Assembly (NCBI GenBank): GCA_016719395.1
Contig: JADJZF010000004.1
Location: 186,001 to 250,000, forward strand
Direction: 5' to 3'
DNA: 64,000 nucleotides
Source: Candidatus Amarobacter glycogenicus
GTDB lineage: Bacteria > Chloroflexota > Dehalococcoidia > Tepidiformales > Tepidiformaceae
The notes under the pieces were generated by a model that ran no database searches, had not been told where the DNA came from, and worked only from the letters and a program-made list of their open reading frames with translations. Both the position numbers and the translations under genes were made by a program. Below, piece by piece: positions 52,681 through 61,593 of the stretch. Numbering within the stretch: position 1 is the stretch's first letter; each line of letters starts with the position of its first letter.

Positions 52681-53139
52681 ATGGCCGGCCTGAACAAAGT
52701 CATGCTCATTGGTAACGCAGGGAAAGACGCCGAACTGCGGTACATGGCGTCGGGCACCCCGCAATGCAAGTTCTCGCTCGCGGTGAACAACCGGCGGCGC
52801 AACCAGCAGACCAACGAATGGGAAGACAACACTGAGTGGTTCAACATTCTCATTTGGGGCGACCAGGCCGAACGGGTTTCGCAGTACATCACCAAGGGCA
52901 AGCAGCTCTACCTTGAGGGCCGCCTGCAGACCCGCAGCTGGGATGGCGATGACGGCCAGAAGCACTACATGACCGAGGTTGTCGCCAACGTCGTCCAGCT
53001 CCTCGGCAGCCGCGAAGGCGGCGGCCAGGCGAGCGGCGGTGGCGGCGACGAGTGGGGCAGCGGTACTCCCGCCCGCCCCCGCGCCGGAGGCTTCAGTCGC
53101 GGCGGCGACATGGAAGTCGACGACCTGCCCTTCGAATAA
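52681..53139 (+). CDS. ssb: Single-stranded DNA-binding protein
   Basis: A 152-residue SSB. The OB fold reads MAGLNKVMLIGNAGKDAELR, YMASGTPQCKFSLAVNNRRR, WFNILIWGDQAERVSQYITK and YLEGRLQTRSWDGDDGQKHY. After a Gly-rich linker the acidic C-terminal tip is DMEVDDLPFE, ending in the D-L-P-F motif (normally DDDIPF) that recruits repair and replication enzymes. Located between S6 and S18 as in most bacteria. ATG 52681 has AAGGAAACGAAACC upstream. Confidence 0.95.
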   Translation: MAGLNKVMLIGNAGKDAELRYMASGTPQCKFSLAVNNRRRNQQTNEWEDNTEWFNILIWGDQAERVSQYITKGKQLYLEGRLQTRSWDGDDGQKHYMTEVVANVVQLLGSREGGGQASGGGGDEWGSGTPARPRAGGFSRGGDMEVDDLPFE

Positions 53140-53221
53140 CCGACTCCCGCGGGCGCCTCTGCGCCCGCCCCACCCGGTCCCTCCCAAGAGGAGGGTCGAA
53201 CCCATCGGGAAGGAATACACC

Positions 53222-53542
53222 ATGGCATCTGAAGAACGTTCTGAACGAAGCTCCGAAGGGGGCGATCGGCCCGCGCGGCCACAGCGCCCGCGTTACGGCG
53301 GCCGTCGCAAGGTCTGCCGCTTCTGCGTCGACAAGATCAAGGGCGCCGACTACAAAGATGTTGGCCGCCTGCGCATGTACATCAGCGACCGTGGCAAGAT
53401 CGAACCGCGGCGCAAGACGGGCACCTGCCTGAAGCACCAGCGGCTCGTGTGCACGGCGATTAAGCGGGCACGCCACCTCGCCTTGCTGCCCTACACGCTC
53501 GCGCACGTGCGGCAGACCGGCGTCTTCCCAATACGAGGCTAA
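53222..53542 (+). CDS. rpsR: 30S ribosomal protein S18
   Basis: A 106-residue S18, with a long basic N-terminal extension (~30 residues) and the core VCRFCVDKIKGADYKDVGRL, SDRGKIEPRRKTGTCLKHQR and RARHLALLPYT. CRFC and the later C-L-K-H positions form a zinc-binding set typical of the metal-binding type of S18. It binds S6 on the 30S platform. Start ATG 53222 follows GGGAAGGAATACACC. Forms the end of the rpsF-ssb-rpsR unit, with the parvulin gene 36 bases further on. Confidence 0.95.
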   Translation: MASEERSERSSEGGDRPARPQRPRYGGRRKVCRFCVDKIKGADYKDVGRLRMYISDRGKIEPRRKTGTCLKHQRLVCTAIKRARHLALLPYTLAHVRQTGVFPIRG

Positions 53543-53578
53543 GCACCACCCCGGGCGCCCCGCCCTCCGAGGAGACCC

Positions 53579-54586
53579 ATGGCCCGTCGTGACCGAACAA
53601 CCGGCCTGCCCCGGCCACGTCCCCGCAAGGAAGCAAAATCGAAGAGCCGGTTCTCGATGGACGAGGGCCAGCAGCTTCGTGCTGTCTGGGCGGTCGGTGG
53701 CTTGCTTATCGCCGTCCTCGTCCTGGTTTTCGGGTATCGCTGGTTCGAAGCCAACTACCTCCACCCGGACAAGACGATCCTCCGCGTTGGGGAAGAGAAG
53801 TACTCGCTGAGGTACTACACAGACCGGCTGTTCCTCGCGGCGCAATCCAACGCCGGCACGGGCACGAACGTCTCAATCCTCGAGCAGACGTTGCTCACCG
53901 AGCTGGAGGACGAGGCGCTCGCCAAGATCCTCGCACAAGAGAAGGGCATCACCGTCTCCGACGAGGAAACGTCGGCGGAGATCGCGGCCCAACTGGGTGT
54001 GCCCGCGGGCGGCGCCGGTAGCACGTTCGACACGCTCTACCGGCAGCGGCTGACGACGGTGAAGATGAGCGATGGCGCCTATCGCCGGTACACCGAGGCC
54101 CAGGTCTACATCAACAAACTGAAGGCGAAGCTCGCCGAGGAGATCGGAAATACCGGCGAAGTCGTGACCCTCCGTGCCGTTGTCCTCGCTTCGAAAGAGG
54201 ATGCCGACAAGGTCCTGGCACGGGTGAACACCGGCGAAAACCTTGGGTCCGTCGCCCAGGCGGCTTCGACCGACATCTCTTCCCGGCAGAATGACGGACT
54301 GATGGAACCCACGCCGACACGCATGCTGCCCGATGCGGTCCGGGCGGCCATCGATGGCAAATCCGCGGGCTCCGATCTCATCGGCCCGCTGGAAGTCGCC
54401 GGGAGCTTCTGGGTGTTCCGGATCGAGAAGCGAGATACCCAGGGGGTCTACACCGAGACGCAGAAGGGGCAGTTGGCCGACTTCGCCCTCCAGGATGGAG
54501 TTGCCGCCAAGCGATCAGGCGTCACCATCAAGCTCGATATGGACAGCCGCGACTACGAATGGGCGAATGAGCACGCAGGGGACTGA
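53579..54586 (+). CDS. Membrane-anchored parvulin-type peptidyl-prolyl isomerase
   Basis: A 335-residue protein: a basic N-terminus, a single membrane helix (AVWAVGGLLIAVLVLVFGYR, ~34-53), a helical SurA/PrsA-like N-domain (VSILEQTLLTELEDEALAKI), and a PpiC-type region with VLARVNTGENLGSVAQAAST and GLMEPTPTRMLPDAVRAAID followed by FWVFRIEKRDTQG. It would help fold secreted proteins at the outer face of the membrane. The catalytic parvulin residues are not all evident, so some activity may be lost. Its last 20 bases overlap the start of hom. Confidence 0.8.
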   Translation: MARRDRTTGLPRPRPRKEAKSKSRFSMDEGQQLRAVWAVGGLLIAVLVLVFGYRWFEANYLHPDKTILRVGEEKYSLRYYTDRLFLAAQSNAGTGTNVSILEQTLLTELEDEALAKILAQEKGITVSDEETSAEIAAQLGVPAGGAGSTFDTLYRQRLTTVKMSDGAYRRYTEAQVYINKLKAKLAEEIGNTGEVVTLRAVVLASKEDADKVLARVNTGENLGSVAQAASTDISSRQNDGLMEPTPTRMLPDAVRAAIDGKSAGSDLIGPLEVAGSFWVFRIEKRDTQGVYTETQKGQLADFALQDGVAAKRSGVTIKLDMDSRDYEWANEHAGD

Positions 54587-55930
54587 CGCCGGGGCGCGTG
54601 AAATCGGCGTTGGCCTGATCGGGCTGGGCGTCGTTGGCGGCGGCGTGGCCCAGGCGCTCATCGAGCGGAAGGATTACTTCGCCCGCCAGGTGGGGCGTCG
54701 TTGGTCGTGCGGCGCGCGGCCGTCCGTGACCTTTCGAAGCCCCGGACAGTCGACTTGCCGGCCGGTTTGCTGACGACCGACGTCAACGATGTGCTCGGCG
54801 ACCCGTCGATCGACATCATCGTGGAAGTCATCGGTGGCGAAGAGCCGGCCGGTTCGTTTATCCGTGCCGCCCTTCAGGCGGGCAAGCATGTGGTGACGGC
54901 GAACAAGGAACTGATGGCGAAATCCGGCCCGGAGTTGCTGGCTGAAGCCCACAGCCGCGGACTCGACATCATGTTCGAGGCGAGCGTGGGGGGCGGGATC
55001 CCGCTCATCGCGCCACTCCGCCGGGACCTGCTGGCGAACCGGATCGCGTCGATCCGGGCGATCATCAACGGGACGACCAACTACATCCTCACCGGATTGG
55101 CCCGGACCGGAGCCGTCGGCCAGGCGCTGCGCGCGCAGGGCATCGAGCCCCCAGGCGGAGCGGGTTTCGCCGAGGCCCTCGCCGACGCCCAGCGCCTGGG
55201 CTACGCGGAGTCCGACCCGACGAACGACGTGGAGGGCTACGACGCCGCCTACAAGCTGGCGATCATGGCGACCCTGGGCTTCCGCAGCCGCGTGCGCCCC
55301 AGCCAGATCGACACTACGGGCATCACAAAGCTCCATCCCCGGGACTTCCAGTACGCCCAGGAACTCGGATACGTGATCAAGCTGCTGGCTATAGCGGAGC
55401 GCATCGACGGCGGCATCGTTGCCCGCGTCGCACCGGCCTTCATTCCGAATACCGAGCCGCTCGCAAAGGTGGACGGCGTTTATAACGCCGTCCAGATCGA
55501 AGGCGACCTGACGGGGACGGTGCTCTTCCAGGGACGGGGCGCCGGGGCGGAACCGACAAGCTCGGCCGTCGTCGCCGACCTGCTCGATCTGTCGCATGCG
55601 ATCGTCCTCGGCAACCGGGAACGGAAGTACTGGGGCCCGGAAGGCGACCTCCCCGTGCTCGGGCTGGAACACCTGCACACGCGGTACTATGTGCGCGTGA
55701 CCGTGAACGACAGGCCCGGAGTGCTCGCCCAGATCGCCCAGACGCTCGGAGACCACTCCGTGAGCATCGCCGCCGTGAGCCAGAAGGAAGCGGATTCGGA
55801 TGCTCAGACGGCGGAACTGGTGATCATGACGCACCGGGCCAAGGAAGGTTCGATGCGGACTGCGCTGCGCGCCATCGAAGCGCTGCCGGTGGTGAACCAG
55901 GTGTCGTCGTTCCTCCGCGTGGAGGGCTAG
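54567..55930 (+). CDS. hom: Homoserine dehydrogenase, frameshifted near 54693
   Basis: A ~455-residue NAD(P)-dependent homoserine dehydrogenase. ATG 54567 begins MSTQGTDAGAREIGVGLIGL, with the G-L-G-V-V-G-G-G nucleotide-binding motif; the frame is lost at the GGGG run 54692-54695, where one extra G restores ...GASLVVRRAAVRDLSKPRTV. Then follow VEVIGGEEPAGSFIRAALQA, HVVTANKELMAK, EASVGGGIPLIAPLRRDLLA, NGTTNYILTGL and, near the end, a C-terminal ACT domain (RYYVRVTVNDRPGVLAQIAQ). It reduces aspartate semialdehyde to homoserine. Only two bases separate its stop from the next start. Confidence 0.9.
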
Positions 55931-55932
55931 GC

Positions 55933-56940
55933 ATGGCCGGCGAGTCCCAGGCACAGGCACTCGGCGAGATCATCACGTGGCTCGAACAGCAGATTCGCAC
56001 GAGCCGCGAAGAGCAGCTTCGGCAGCTGGCGCAACTCGACCAGCTGCGCCGCCAGGTGCACGACCTCTCGGAAGAGGTCGCCGGGGCCGAGCGATCCGTC
56101 AGGGAAATCGACCCGAAGCTGGCGCCGTTCAAGGGATTCCCGGAGAAGATCCGGGCGCTCGACGAATCATCGGAACACGTTCGCCAGGCCATCAGCGCGA
56201 ACAAGTCCGAAACGGACAACGCCCTGCGTTTGCTGCGCGCCGAAGCCGATTATGACCGCCAGGAACGCAGCGAAGCGATCCGCCGGATCGATAGCGCAGC
56301 GAGCCAGCTCGGGCTGGTGCTCGCGGACATCTCCCAGGTTCAGAACCAGACGGCCCAGGTGAGCCAGACGCTCCAGACCGTGTTGGAGCGCCAGCGCGAA
56401 GTAGAGGCTCACCTCGAACAATTTGGCCTGCGCCTCGATCGCACGATCGAGGTGAACCGGGACCTCGAAGAGCGAGTGAAGACGGTGGTCTTCGAAGGCC
56501 TCGATGATCGGTTCGACGTTGTTTTCGAACGGTTGCAAGTGGTCGGCGAGATGGTGAAGCGCAACGAAGACGTGATCGCCGGGGTGGCGAACGAGCGGAG
56601 CCTGCGCCAGGACCTGATCGACGAGCTTTCCGTCTGGCGCGAAGAGCACAACCGGATCGACGGACGCCTGAACACGCTCGAGGAAGCGAGCGACAAGGTC
56701 ATGGCGCAGATCGACAAGGTCCATGGGGAGGTAACGCTGCTCGAAGGGCGGCACTCCGGGCTGGGCGAGCGCGTCTCCAACATCCGCAAGGACATCGCTG
56801 AAGTCGTCGACCACGTGCGCGAGGAGTTCGCGAAGTACAACGCGATGATGGAGAAGCAGCGCCGGAAGCAGATCCAGGTGCTCGAACAGGAACTGCGCGA
56901 GGCGAAGTTCCATGCATTTCGCCCGCCGGAGGAACCGTGA
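55933..56940 (+). CDS. Long coiled-coil protein, hypothetical
   Basis: A 335-residue protein that is almost entirely alpha-helical coiled coil: heptad-rich stretches such as QLRRQVHDLSEEVAGAERSV, TAQVSQTLQTVLERQREVEA and DKVMAQIDKVHGEVTLLEGR. There is no signal peptide or membrane helix. It lies between hom and thrC (2-base gap before, GTGA overlap after), so it is translated with the threonine genes, which is unusual. It may be a scaffold or cytoskeletal-type protein; no family was recognised. Confidence 0.75.
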   Translation: MAGESQAQALGEIITWLEQQIRTSREEQLRQLAQLDQLRRQVHDLSEEVAGAERSVREIDPKLAPFKGFPEKIRALDESSEHVRQAISANKSETDNALRLLRAEADYDRQERSEAIRRIDSAASQLGLVLADISQVQNQTAQVSQTLQTVLERQREVEAHLEQFGLRLDRTIEVNRDLEERVKTVVFEGLDDRFDVVFERLQVVGEMVKRNEDVIAGVANERSLRQDLIDELSVWREEHNRIDGRLNTLEEASDKVMAQIDKVHGEVTLLEGRHSGLGERVSNIRKDIAEVVDHVREEFAKYNAMMEKQRRKQIQVLEQELREAKFHAFRPPEEP

Positions 56941-58004
56941 GGAATCCCAGTCCCCAGGTCCGCGGGGTGCTGCACAAGTGGGGGAACGTGCTCCCGCTGA
57001 CCGAGAGCACGCCTCGCATCTCTCTTGGCGAAGGTGACACGCCCCTGGTCCGCTCCTCGGCGCTCGAGCGGGAGTGCGGGCTCGATGAGCTCTGGTTCAA
57101 ACTCGAAAGCTGCAATCCCACCGGGTCATTCAAAGACCGGGGCATGGTTGTCGCTGTAGCCAAAGCGATGGAGTCCGGCGCGCGCGCGATCATGTGCGCC
57201 AGCACGGGAAACACGAGTGCCAGCGCCGCCGCCTATGCCGCCCATTGCGGGTTGGACTGCTTTGTCCTTGTCCCCGGTGGCAGGGTGGCAGCCGGGAAGA
57301 TGGCCCAGGCAATGGCTTACGGCAGCCGCATAATCGAGGTCGAAGGCAATTTCGATGACGCGCTCAACGCCGCTCGGGAACTGACGGCGAAGCACCCGGT
57401 CGCGCTGGTGAACTCGGTCAACCCGTTCCGGATCCAGGGCCAGAAGACCGCTGCCTACGAAATCTGCGAATCGCTCGGCGAAGCGCCCGATATCCTGGCG
57501 ATCCCGGTCGGCAACGCGGGCAACATCACCGCGTACTGGAAGGGCTTCGGCGAATGTGCTGAGACCGGCAGGGCGACGCTCCACCCGCGGATGTTCGGGT
57601 TCCAGGCCGCCGGAGCCGCGCCGCTTGTCAGTGGCAAGCCCGTTGCGGAGCCGGAGACGGTCGCCACGGCCATCCGGATTGGGAATCCGGCGAGCTGGGC
57701 GGGGGCGATCGGCGCCCGTGACGAGAGCCAGGGTCTCATCGAAGCGGTTACCGACGAGGAGATCCTGGAAGCCTATCGCCTGCTCGCTCGCAAGGAAGGG
57801 TTGTTCGTTGAGCCTGCCAGCGCCGCGAGTGTCGCTGGACTGCTGAAGCATGGCCGTGGGGGCACGATGCGCGGGGGCCGCGCAGTGGCGATCCTCACGG
57901 GGAACGGCCTGAAAGACCCGGACACCGCCGTCAGCCAGTACCGGCCAGACGTGACGAGAGCATCGGCCACTCTCGAAGGTGTCGAACGCGCGCTGGGCTG
58001 GTAG
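56937..58004 (+). CDS. thrC: Threonine synthase
   Basis: A 355-residue PLP enzyme. GTG 56937 overlaps the previous stop (GTGA). Key blocks: SLGEGDTPLVRSSALERECG, then CNPTGSFKDRGMVVAVAKAM holding the PLP lysine near residue 63, the ASTGNTSASAAAYAAHCGLD loop near 85, NPFRIQGQKTAAYEI and a final GLFVEPASAASVAGL. It converts phosphohomoserine to threonine, the last step of the pathway that starts with hom. The homoserine kinase gene is not adjacent. Confidence 0.93.
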   Translation: MRNPSPQVRGVLHKWGNVLPLTESTPRISLGEGDTPLVRSSALERECGLDELWFKLESCNPTGSFKDRGMVVAVAKAMESGARAIMCASTGNTSASAAAYAAHCGLDCFVLVPGGRVAAGKMAQAMAYGSRIIEVEGNFDDALNAARELTAKHPVALVNSVNPFRIQGQKTAAYEICESLGEAPDILAIPVGNAGNITAYWKGFGECAETGRATLHPRMFGFQAAGAAPLVSGKPVAEPETVATAIRIGNPASWAGAIGARDESQGLIEAVTDEEILEAYRLLARKEGLFVEPASAASVAGLLKHGRGGTMRGGRAVAILTGNGLKDPDTAVSQYRPDVTRASATLEGVERALGW

Positions 58005-58189
58005 CGGGCGCACTGCCGTGGTGAGCTGGCTCCGTCGTCGGGTTCTTGGAGGCGCGGTGCGCCCAATCTTCGCGAACCGGGTAGTATCGCGCTTCGAGGT
58101 TGAGTGAAATGAAGGTCCGCGAACGCACCATCGTCTGCTCCGCCGCGGCATAAAGGCCGCGCGAAGGGACTGGTCCATGCCAGTTCGCC

Positions 58190-58208
58190 GCCCCGGTAAC
58201 CCCGGGGC
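58190..58208 (+). promoter_or_regulatory. GC-rich hairpin in the leader of the MFS gene
   Basis: GCCCCGG-TAACC-CCGGGGC, a 7-bp perfect stem, followed by TGTTTCG. A second hairpin (CGCGGC/GCCGCG) lies at about 58144-58162 and a third, ACTGG/CCAGT, at about 58169-58184. It could end the thrC transcript or act as an attenuator for the MFS gene 75 bases on; the T run is weak. Confidence 0.35.
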
Positions 58209-58282
58209 TGTTTCGCGTCGCGCCCGTCCTCGGCGCCCGCCCTTCCCCGTGGAGGGCCGATTCACAAAGGTCAGCAGTCTCC

Positions 58283-59539
58283 ATGCGTTCGCGTTTCCTC
58301 ACCGGGCTCTGGGCCAAACCCGATTTCGTCCGCCTCTGGGCAGGGACGACCACTTCGACGTTCGGGTCGCTCATCGGCCAGATCGCTCTCAGTTTCACCG
58401 CCATCACTTTCCTCGATGCGACCGCTCCAGAAGTCGCAGTCCTCGGCGCCAGCCAGTTGGTCCCCGGGTTCCTCGTCAGCCCGTTTGCCGGAGTGTGGGT
58501 CGACCGGCTGAGACGCCGGCCCATCATGATCACCGCGGACCTGGGACGTGCCGCCGCCCTGGCCACCGTGCCGCTGGCCGCGGTGTCCGGCGGGCTGACG
58601 ATGTACCAGCTGTTCGCTGTGGGCGCGGTGACCAGTGTCTTGAGCGTCTTCTTTGCCGCCGCGTACCAGAGCTATCTGCCGACGCTGGTAGAACGGAAGG
58701 AACTGCTCGAAGGCAATGCCAAGCTCGCCGGCACGGCTTCAGTCGCTGAGGTCGCGAGCTTCAGCCTGAGCGGCTGGCTTGTGCAGCTGCTGAAGGCTCC
58801 CGGCGCCGTCGCCATCGATGCCGCATCGTTCGTGGTCTCCGCATACTTTGTCTGGCGGATCAAGGAGCCTGAAGCCGAGATTGTCCGGGACCCCGAGTCC
58901 GAGCACTTCTGGCGGGAGGCGAAAGAAGGGGCTCGCGTGGTCGCGAGCGACGGCGTGCTTCGCGGGCTGGCGGTAGCAGAAGCGCTCCAGGCGATGGGCG
59001 AGAAGGTACTCACCACGGTCTATCTGCTCTACCTGGTGGGCGAGCTCGGCTTCAGTGCGGGCGTGCTCGGCATGATCTTCGCGGTCGGGGGCGTGACATC
59101 ACTCGGAGGGGCATGGATCGCGAACCGGGGGACACTCTTCCTGGGCCGGGTCGGCGCGACGATCATCGCGGCTTCGTTCATGCGGGCCACGGGCGCGGTG
59201 TTCATGGCACTTCCTTCCGATAGCGGCTGGTTGGGCGTGCTCTTGCTCGTACTCGCCCAATTCGTCACCGACCCGTTCTGGACGCTGCACGAGATCCACG
59301 ATGTGAGCCTGCGCCAGGCGATCACACCCGAACGGGTGCAAGGACGAATGTTCGCGAACTTCCGGCTGCTGAATTTCGGCTTTGCCGTGCTGGGCACGGT
59401 GTTGGGCGGGGTGCTCGGTTCGGTTATCGGGTTCCGCGAGACGCTGTTCGTGGCCGTGGGGCTCATGTACCTCTCATCGATTGCCGTGTTTCTTTCGCCG
59501 GTCCGGGGCGTGAAGCGGCCCGCTGAGGGTGCCGCCTGA
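58283..59539 (+). CDS. MFS-type transporter
   Basis: A 418-residue major facilitator protein with twelve hydrophobic segments. The N-terminal region shows LWAGTTTSTFGSLIGQIALS, VPGFLVSPFAGVWVDRLRRR (loop 2-3 motif with D-R-x-R-R-R) and the C-terminal half starts near VASDGVLRGLAVAEALQAMG. The layout resembles the MFS_3 group (enterobactin-exporter-like), often acting as drug or siderophore exporters, but substrate is not shown. A leader of about 275 bases with several hairpins lies upstream. It starts with ATG 58283. Confidence 0.82.
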   Translation: MRSRFLTGLWAKPDFVRLWAGTTTSTFGSLIGQIALSFTAITFLDATAPEVAVLGASQLVPGFLVSPFAGVWVDRLRRRPIMITADLGRAAALATVPLAAVSGGLTMYQLFAVGAVTSVLSVFFAAAYQSYLPTLVERKELLEGNAKLAGTASVAEVASFSLSGWLVQLLKAPGAVAIDAASFVVSAYFVWRIKEPEAEIVRDPESEHFWREAKEGARVVASDGVLRGLAVAEALQAMGEKVLTTVYLLYLVGELGFSAGVLGMIFAVGGVTSLGGAWIANRGTLFLGRVGATIIAASFMRATGAVFMALPSDSGWLGVLLLVLAQFVTDPFWTLHEIHDVSLRQAITPERVQGRMFANFRLLNFGFAVLGTVLGGVLGSVIGFRETLFVAVGLMYLSSIAVFLSPVRGVKRPAEGAA

Positions 59540-59574
59540 TTGCGGGCCCCGGCGAGCCGTGCCGATGATGGGAT

Positions 59575-60150
59575 GTGAAGTTCTTCAGCCGGCGGCAGAA
59601 CGTCCGGGACGTACGGGAGGGTCAGCCATGCGGCGGATTCGCTGAGTGGCTGCTGCGTCAGTTCGCGGGGGGCCGCCCGATGGCCTCGATGCCGTATGGC
59701 GAGATCGAACGGATTTGTGCGAACGCCGGCTCGTTGCTCGTCGGCGCCGTGCATGCCCGGCCCGCAGACTTCGAGGGCGTCCTGGCCGTTGGATTGCCAG
59801 ACATAGACCGCGAGGCCGCGCTCCTCTCGCGACGGACTGCAGACGGTTTCAGGGCGTCGCTGGCCGACCGGAAGAACACCGTCATGGCCTGGCCGTGGGA
59901 CCACATGGCAACCAAGGTGGCGTGGGACGCGACGCGCCAGGAGGACACATCGGAGGCGGCGCTGGGCGCGGCGCTTCTCAGCCTGGGGAGCGTCTATGCC
60001 ATGCGCCATCGGGAACAGGTAGCGGCTGTGCTGAGCCTCTGGACGCAGGTGGCAGCGGGGGTGTCGGTCGCGTCCGCCCCTCCGCCGGACCTGTCCCGAA
60101 TGGGGGCGGAGATGCTGGCGGCCTATGAGGCATCCCGGACGGCGGCCTGA
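59575..60150 (+). CDS. Hypothetical protein (191 aa)
   Basis: A 191-residue protein starting at GTG 59575: KFFSRRQNVRDVREGQPCGG then GEIERICANAGSLLVGAVHA, DREAALLSRRTADGFRASLA and AALLSLGSVYAMRHREQVAA. It is alpha-helical with no signal or membrane helix. No recognised domain. It lies downstream of the MFS gene by 35 bases and might be co-transcribed. Codon use is like the genome core, so it is probably real. Confidence 0.6.
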   Translation: MKFFSRRQNVRDVREGQPCGGFAEWLLRQFAGGRPMASMPYGEIERICANAGSLLVGAVHARPADFEGVLAVGLPDIDREAALLSRRTADGFRASLADRKNTVMAWPWDHMATKVAWDATRQEDTSEAALGAALLSLGSVYAMRHREQVAAVLSLWTQVAAGVSVASAPPPDLSRMGAEMLAAYEASRTAA

Positions 60151-60204
60151 CCGTGCCGCCGGTGGGGCTGCCCCCAGGCGGGACGAACTTGGTACCCTTG
60201 CTGT

Positions 60205-60585
60205 ATGCCCGAGCAGTACGCAGCGACCGACAAGCGCACCGGCCTGGAAGTGGCCGTGACCGGAGAGTTCCCGCCGCACCACGATGACCGCATCCGCATC
60301 GCGCGGACGACGACGCTCTTCACGCGCCTGATGTCGACGATCCTCGCTACCGAGAATGAGACCGAGCGGCGGGAGCGCTTCCACGCGATCGAGACGCAAC
60401 TCGAAATGGCCGAGGCACTCATCCGCCAGGACATCCCCGAAGTACAGAGGCTCATGCGGACCACCCTGGAGAAGATGGGTATCACGCCTGAGCAGATGGA
60501 CGAGATGGCGAAGAAGATCCTCGACCAGCTACGTGACGGCGGCGGTGATTTCCCGGACTTCCTCTCGTCTCCGGAAGAGGATTAG
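60205..60585 (+). CDS. Hypothetical helical protein (126 aa)
   Basis: A 126-residue protein: MPEQYAATDKRTGLEVAVTG at the start, with a few His residues (EFPPHHDDR), then a coiled helix pair ENETERRERFHAIETQLEMA and QRLMRTTLEKMGITPEQMDE. It ends in an acidic tail (FLSSPEED). Function unknown. Its stop is 21 bases from the stop of the opposite-strand cysteine synthase gene. Confidence 0.65.
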   Translation: MPEQYAATDKRTGLEVAVTGEFPPHHDDRIRIARTTTLFTRLMSTILATENETERRERFHAIETQLEMAEALIRQDIPEVQRLMRTTLEKMGITPEQMDEMAKKILDQLRDGGGDFPDFLSSPEED

Positions 60586-60605
60586 CCCTTCGCCCGGCGC
60601 CAGAC

Positions 60606-61565
60606 TTACCACCACAGGATGTCGTCGAGCGGGTCTTCGCCGTCGTCGGGTTGATCATCGCCGTCGTCTTCCCGCCAGAGGTCGGTGCCGAGATACTTCC
60701 ATCCACCGTCGGCGAAGATGAGGACGACGTTTCCGCTGGTCATCCGCCCGGCCAGGCGCATGCCGGCGTGGAGGACGGCGCCGCTGCTGATGCCGCCAAA
60801 AATGCCTTCCGCCAACATGGCGCGGCGTGCATGGGAAAAGGCATGGCGGTTGCCAACGAGGATTTTGCCATCGAGGACTGCTTCATCGAGGACAGGAGGA
60901 ATGAACCCGTCCTCGAGAGACTTGAGGCCCTGGACGTGGACGCCAAGGCGCGGTTCGACACCGTAGATGTGGCAGGCCGGGTTGGCTTCCTTGAGCCGCC
61001 GGCCGGCACCGCTGCCCGTGCCGCCCGTGCCCATGCCAGCGACCAGCGCGTGGACGCCCCCGGCCTCCGCGAGGTCGGCCAGGATCTCCGCGGCCGTGGT
61101 TTCGTAGTGAGTGCGGGCGTTTTCGGGACTGTCGAACTGGCCGAGGTAGTAGGCGCCGGTCTCGCGGGAGATGTCCTTCGCCACTTCGCGAGCGCTCTTG
61201 ATGCCAGCCTGCCGGGGGACTCGACGGATTCCGGCGCCATAGACCAGCAGAAGTTGCTCGATCTCGGGATAGACGCTTTCAGGTACGCAGACTTCCACGG
61301 GGTGTCCCATGAGCCTTCCGAACATTGCCAGGGCAACGCCGGTGTTGCCGGTGGACGCTTCGACGATGGCCTGTCCGGGAGCGAGTGCACCGGACGCGCG
61401 GGCGCTCTCGAGGATGCGGAGCACGATCCGGTCCTTGATGCTGCCGGTGGGGTTCTGGGCTTCGAGCTTGGCGAAAAGCCGTACGCCGGGGTTCGGCGAG
61501 AGCGAGCGAAGCTCGACGAGCGGCGTGTTGCCTACCAGGCCCCGGACTGACTCGAAGGCTTTCAC
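60606..61565 (-). CDS. Cysteine synthase (O-acetylserine-type, PLP-dependent)
   Basis: A 319-residue fold-type II PLP enzyme. From GTG 61565: VRGLVGNTPLVELRSLSPNP, KLEAQNPTGSIKDRIVLRIL (Lys of PLP Schiff base near 44), VEASTGNTGVALAMFGRLMG (binding loop near 71), and the phosphate-binding GMGTGGTGSGAGRRLKEANP near 178. A long acidic C-terminus (about 25 residues, GDDQPDDGEDPLDDILWW) is unusual. CysK versus CysM cannot be fixed from sequence alone. The adjacent DJ-1-family gene is in the same direction. Links sulfur assimilation to the cysteine pool. Confidence 0.85.
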   Translation of the reverse strand: MKAFESVRGLVGNTPLVELRSLSPNPGVRLFAKLEAQNPTGSIKDRIVLRILESARASGALAPGQAIVEASTGNTGVALAMFGRLMGHPVEVCVPESVYPEIEQLLLVYGAGIRRVPRQAGIKSAREVAKDISRETGAYYLGQFDSPENARTHYETTAAEILADLAEAGGVHALVAGMGTGGTGSGAGRRLKEANPACHIYGVEPRLGVHVQGLKSLEDGFIPPVLDEAVLDGKILVGNRHAFSHARRAMLAEGIFGGISSGAVLHAGMRLAGRMTSGNVVLIFADGGWKYLGTDLWREDDGDDQPDDGEDPLDDILWW

Positions 61566-61593
61566 GCGCCCATTATCCGTCGCCCGGGGCGGC

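Noticed and set aside
54674..55960. Long open frame antisense to hom
   Set aside because: Shadow of the homoserine dehydrogenase gene; no domain or start signal.
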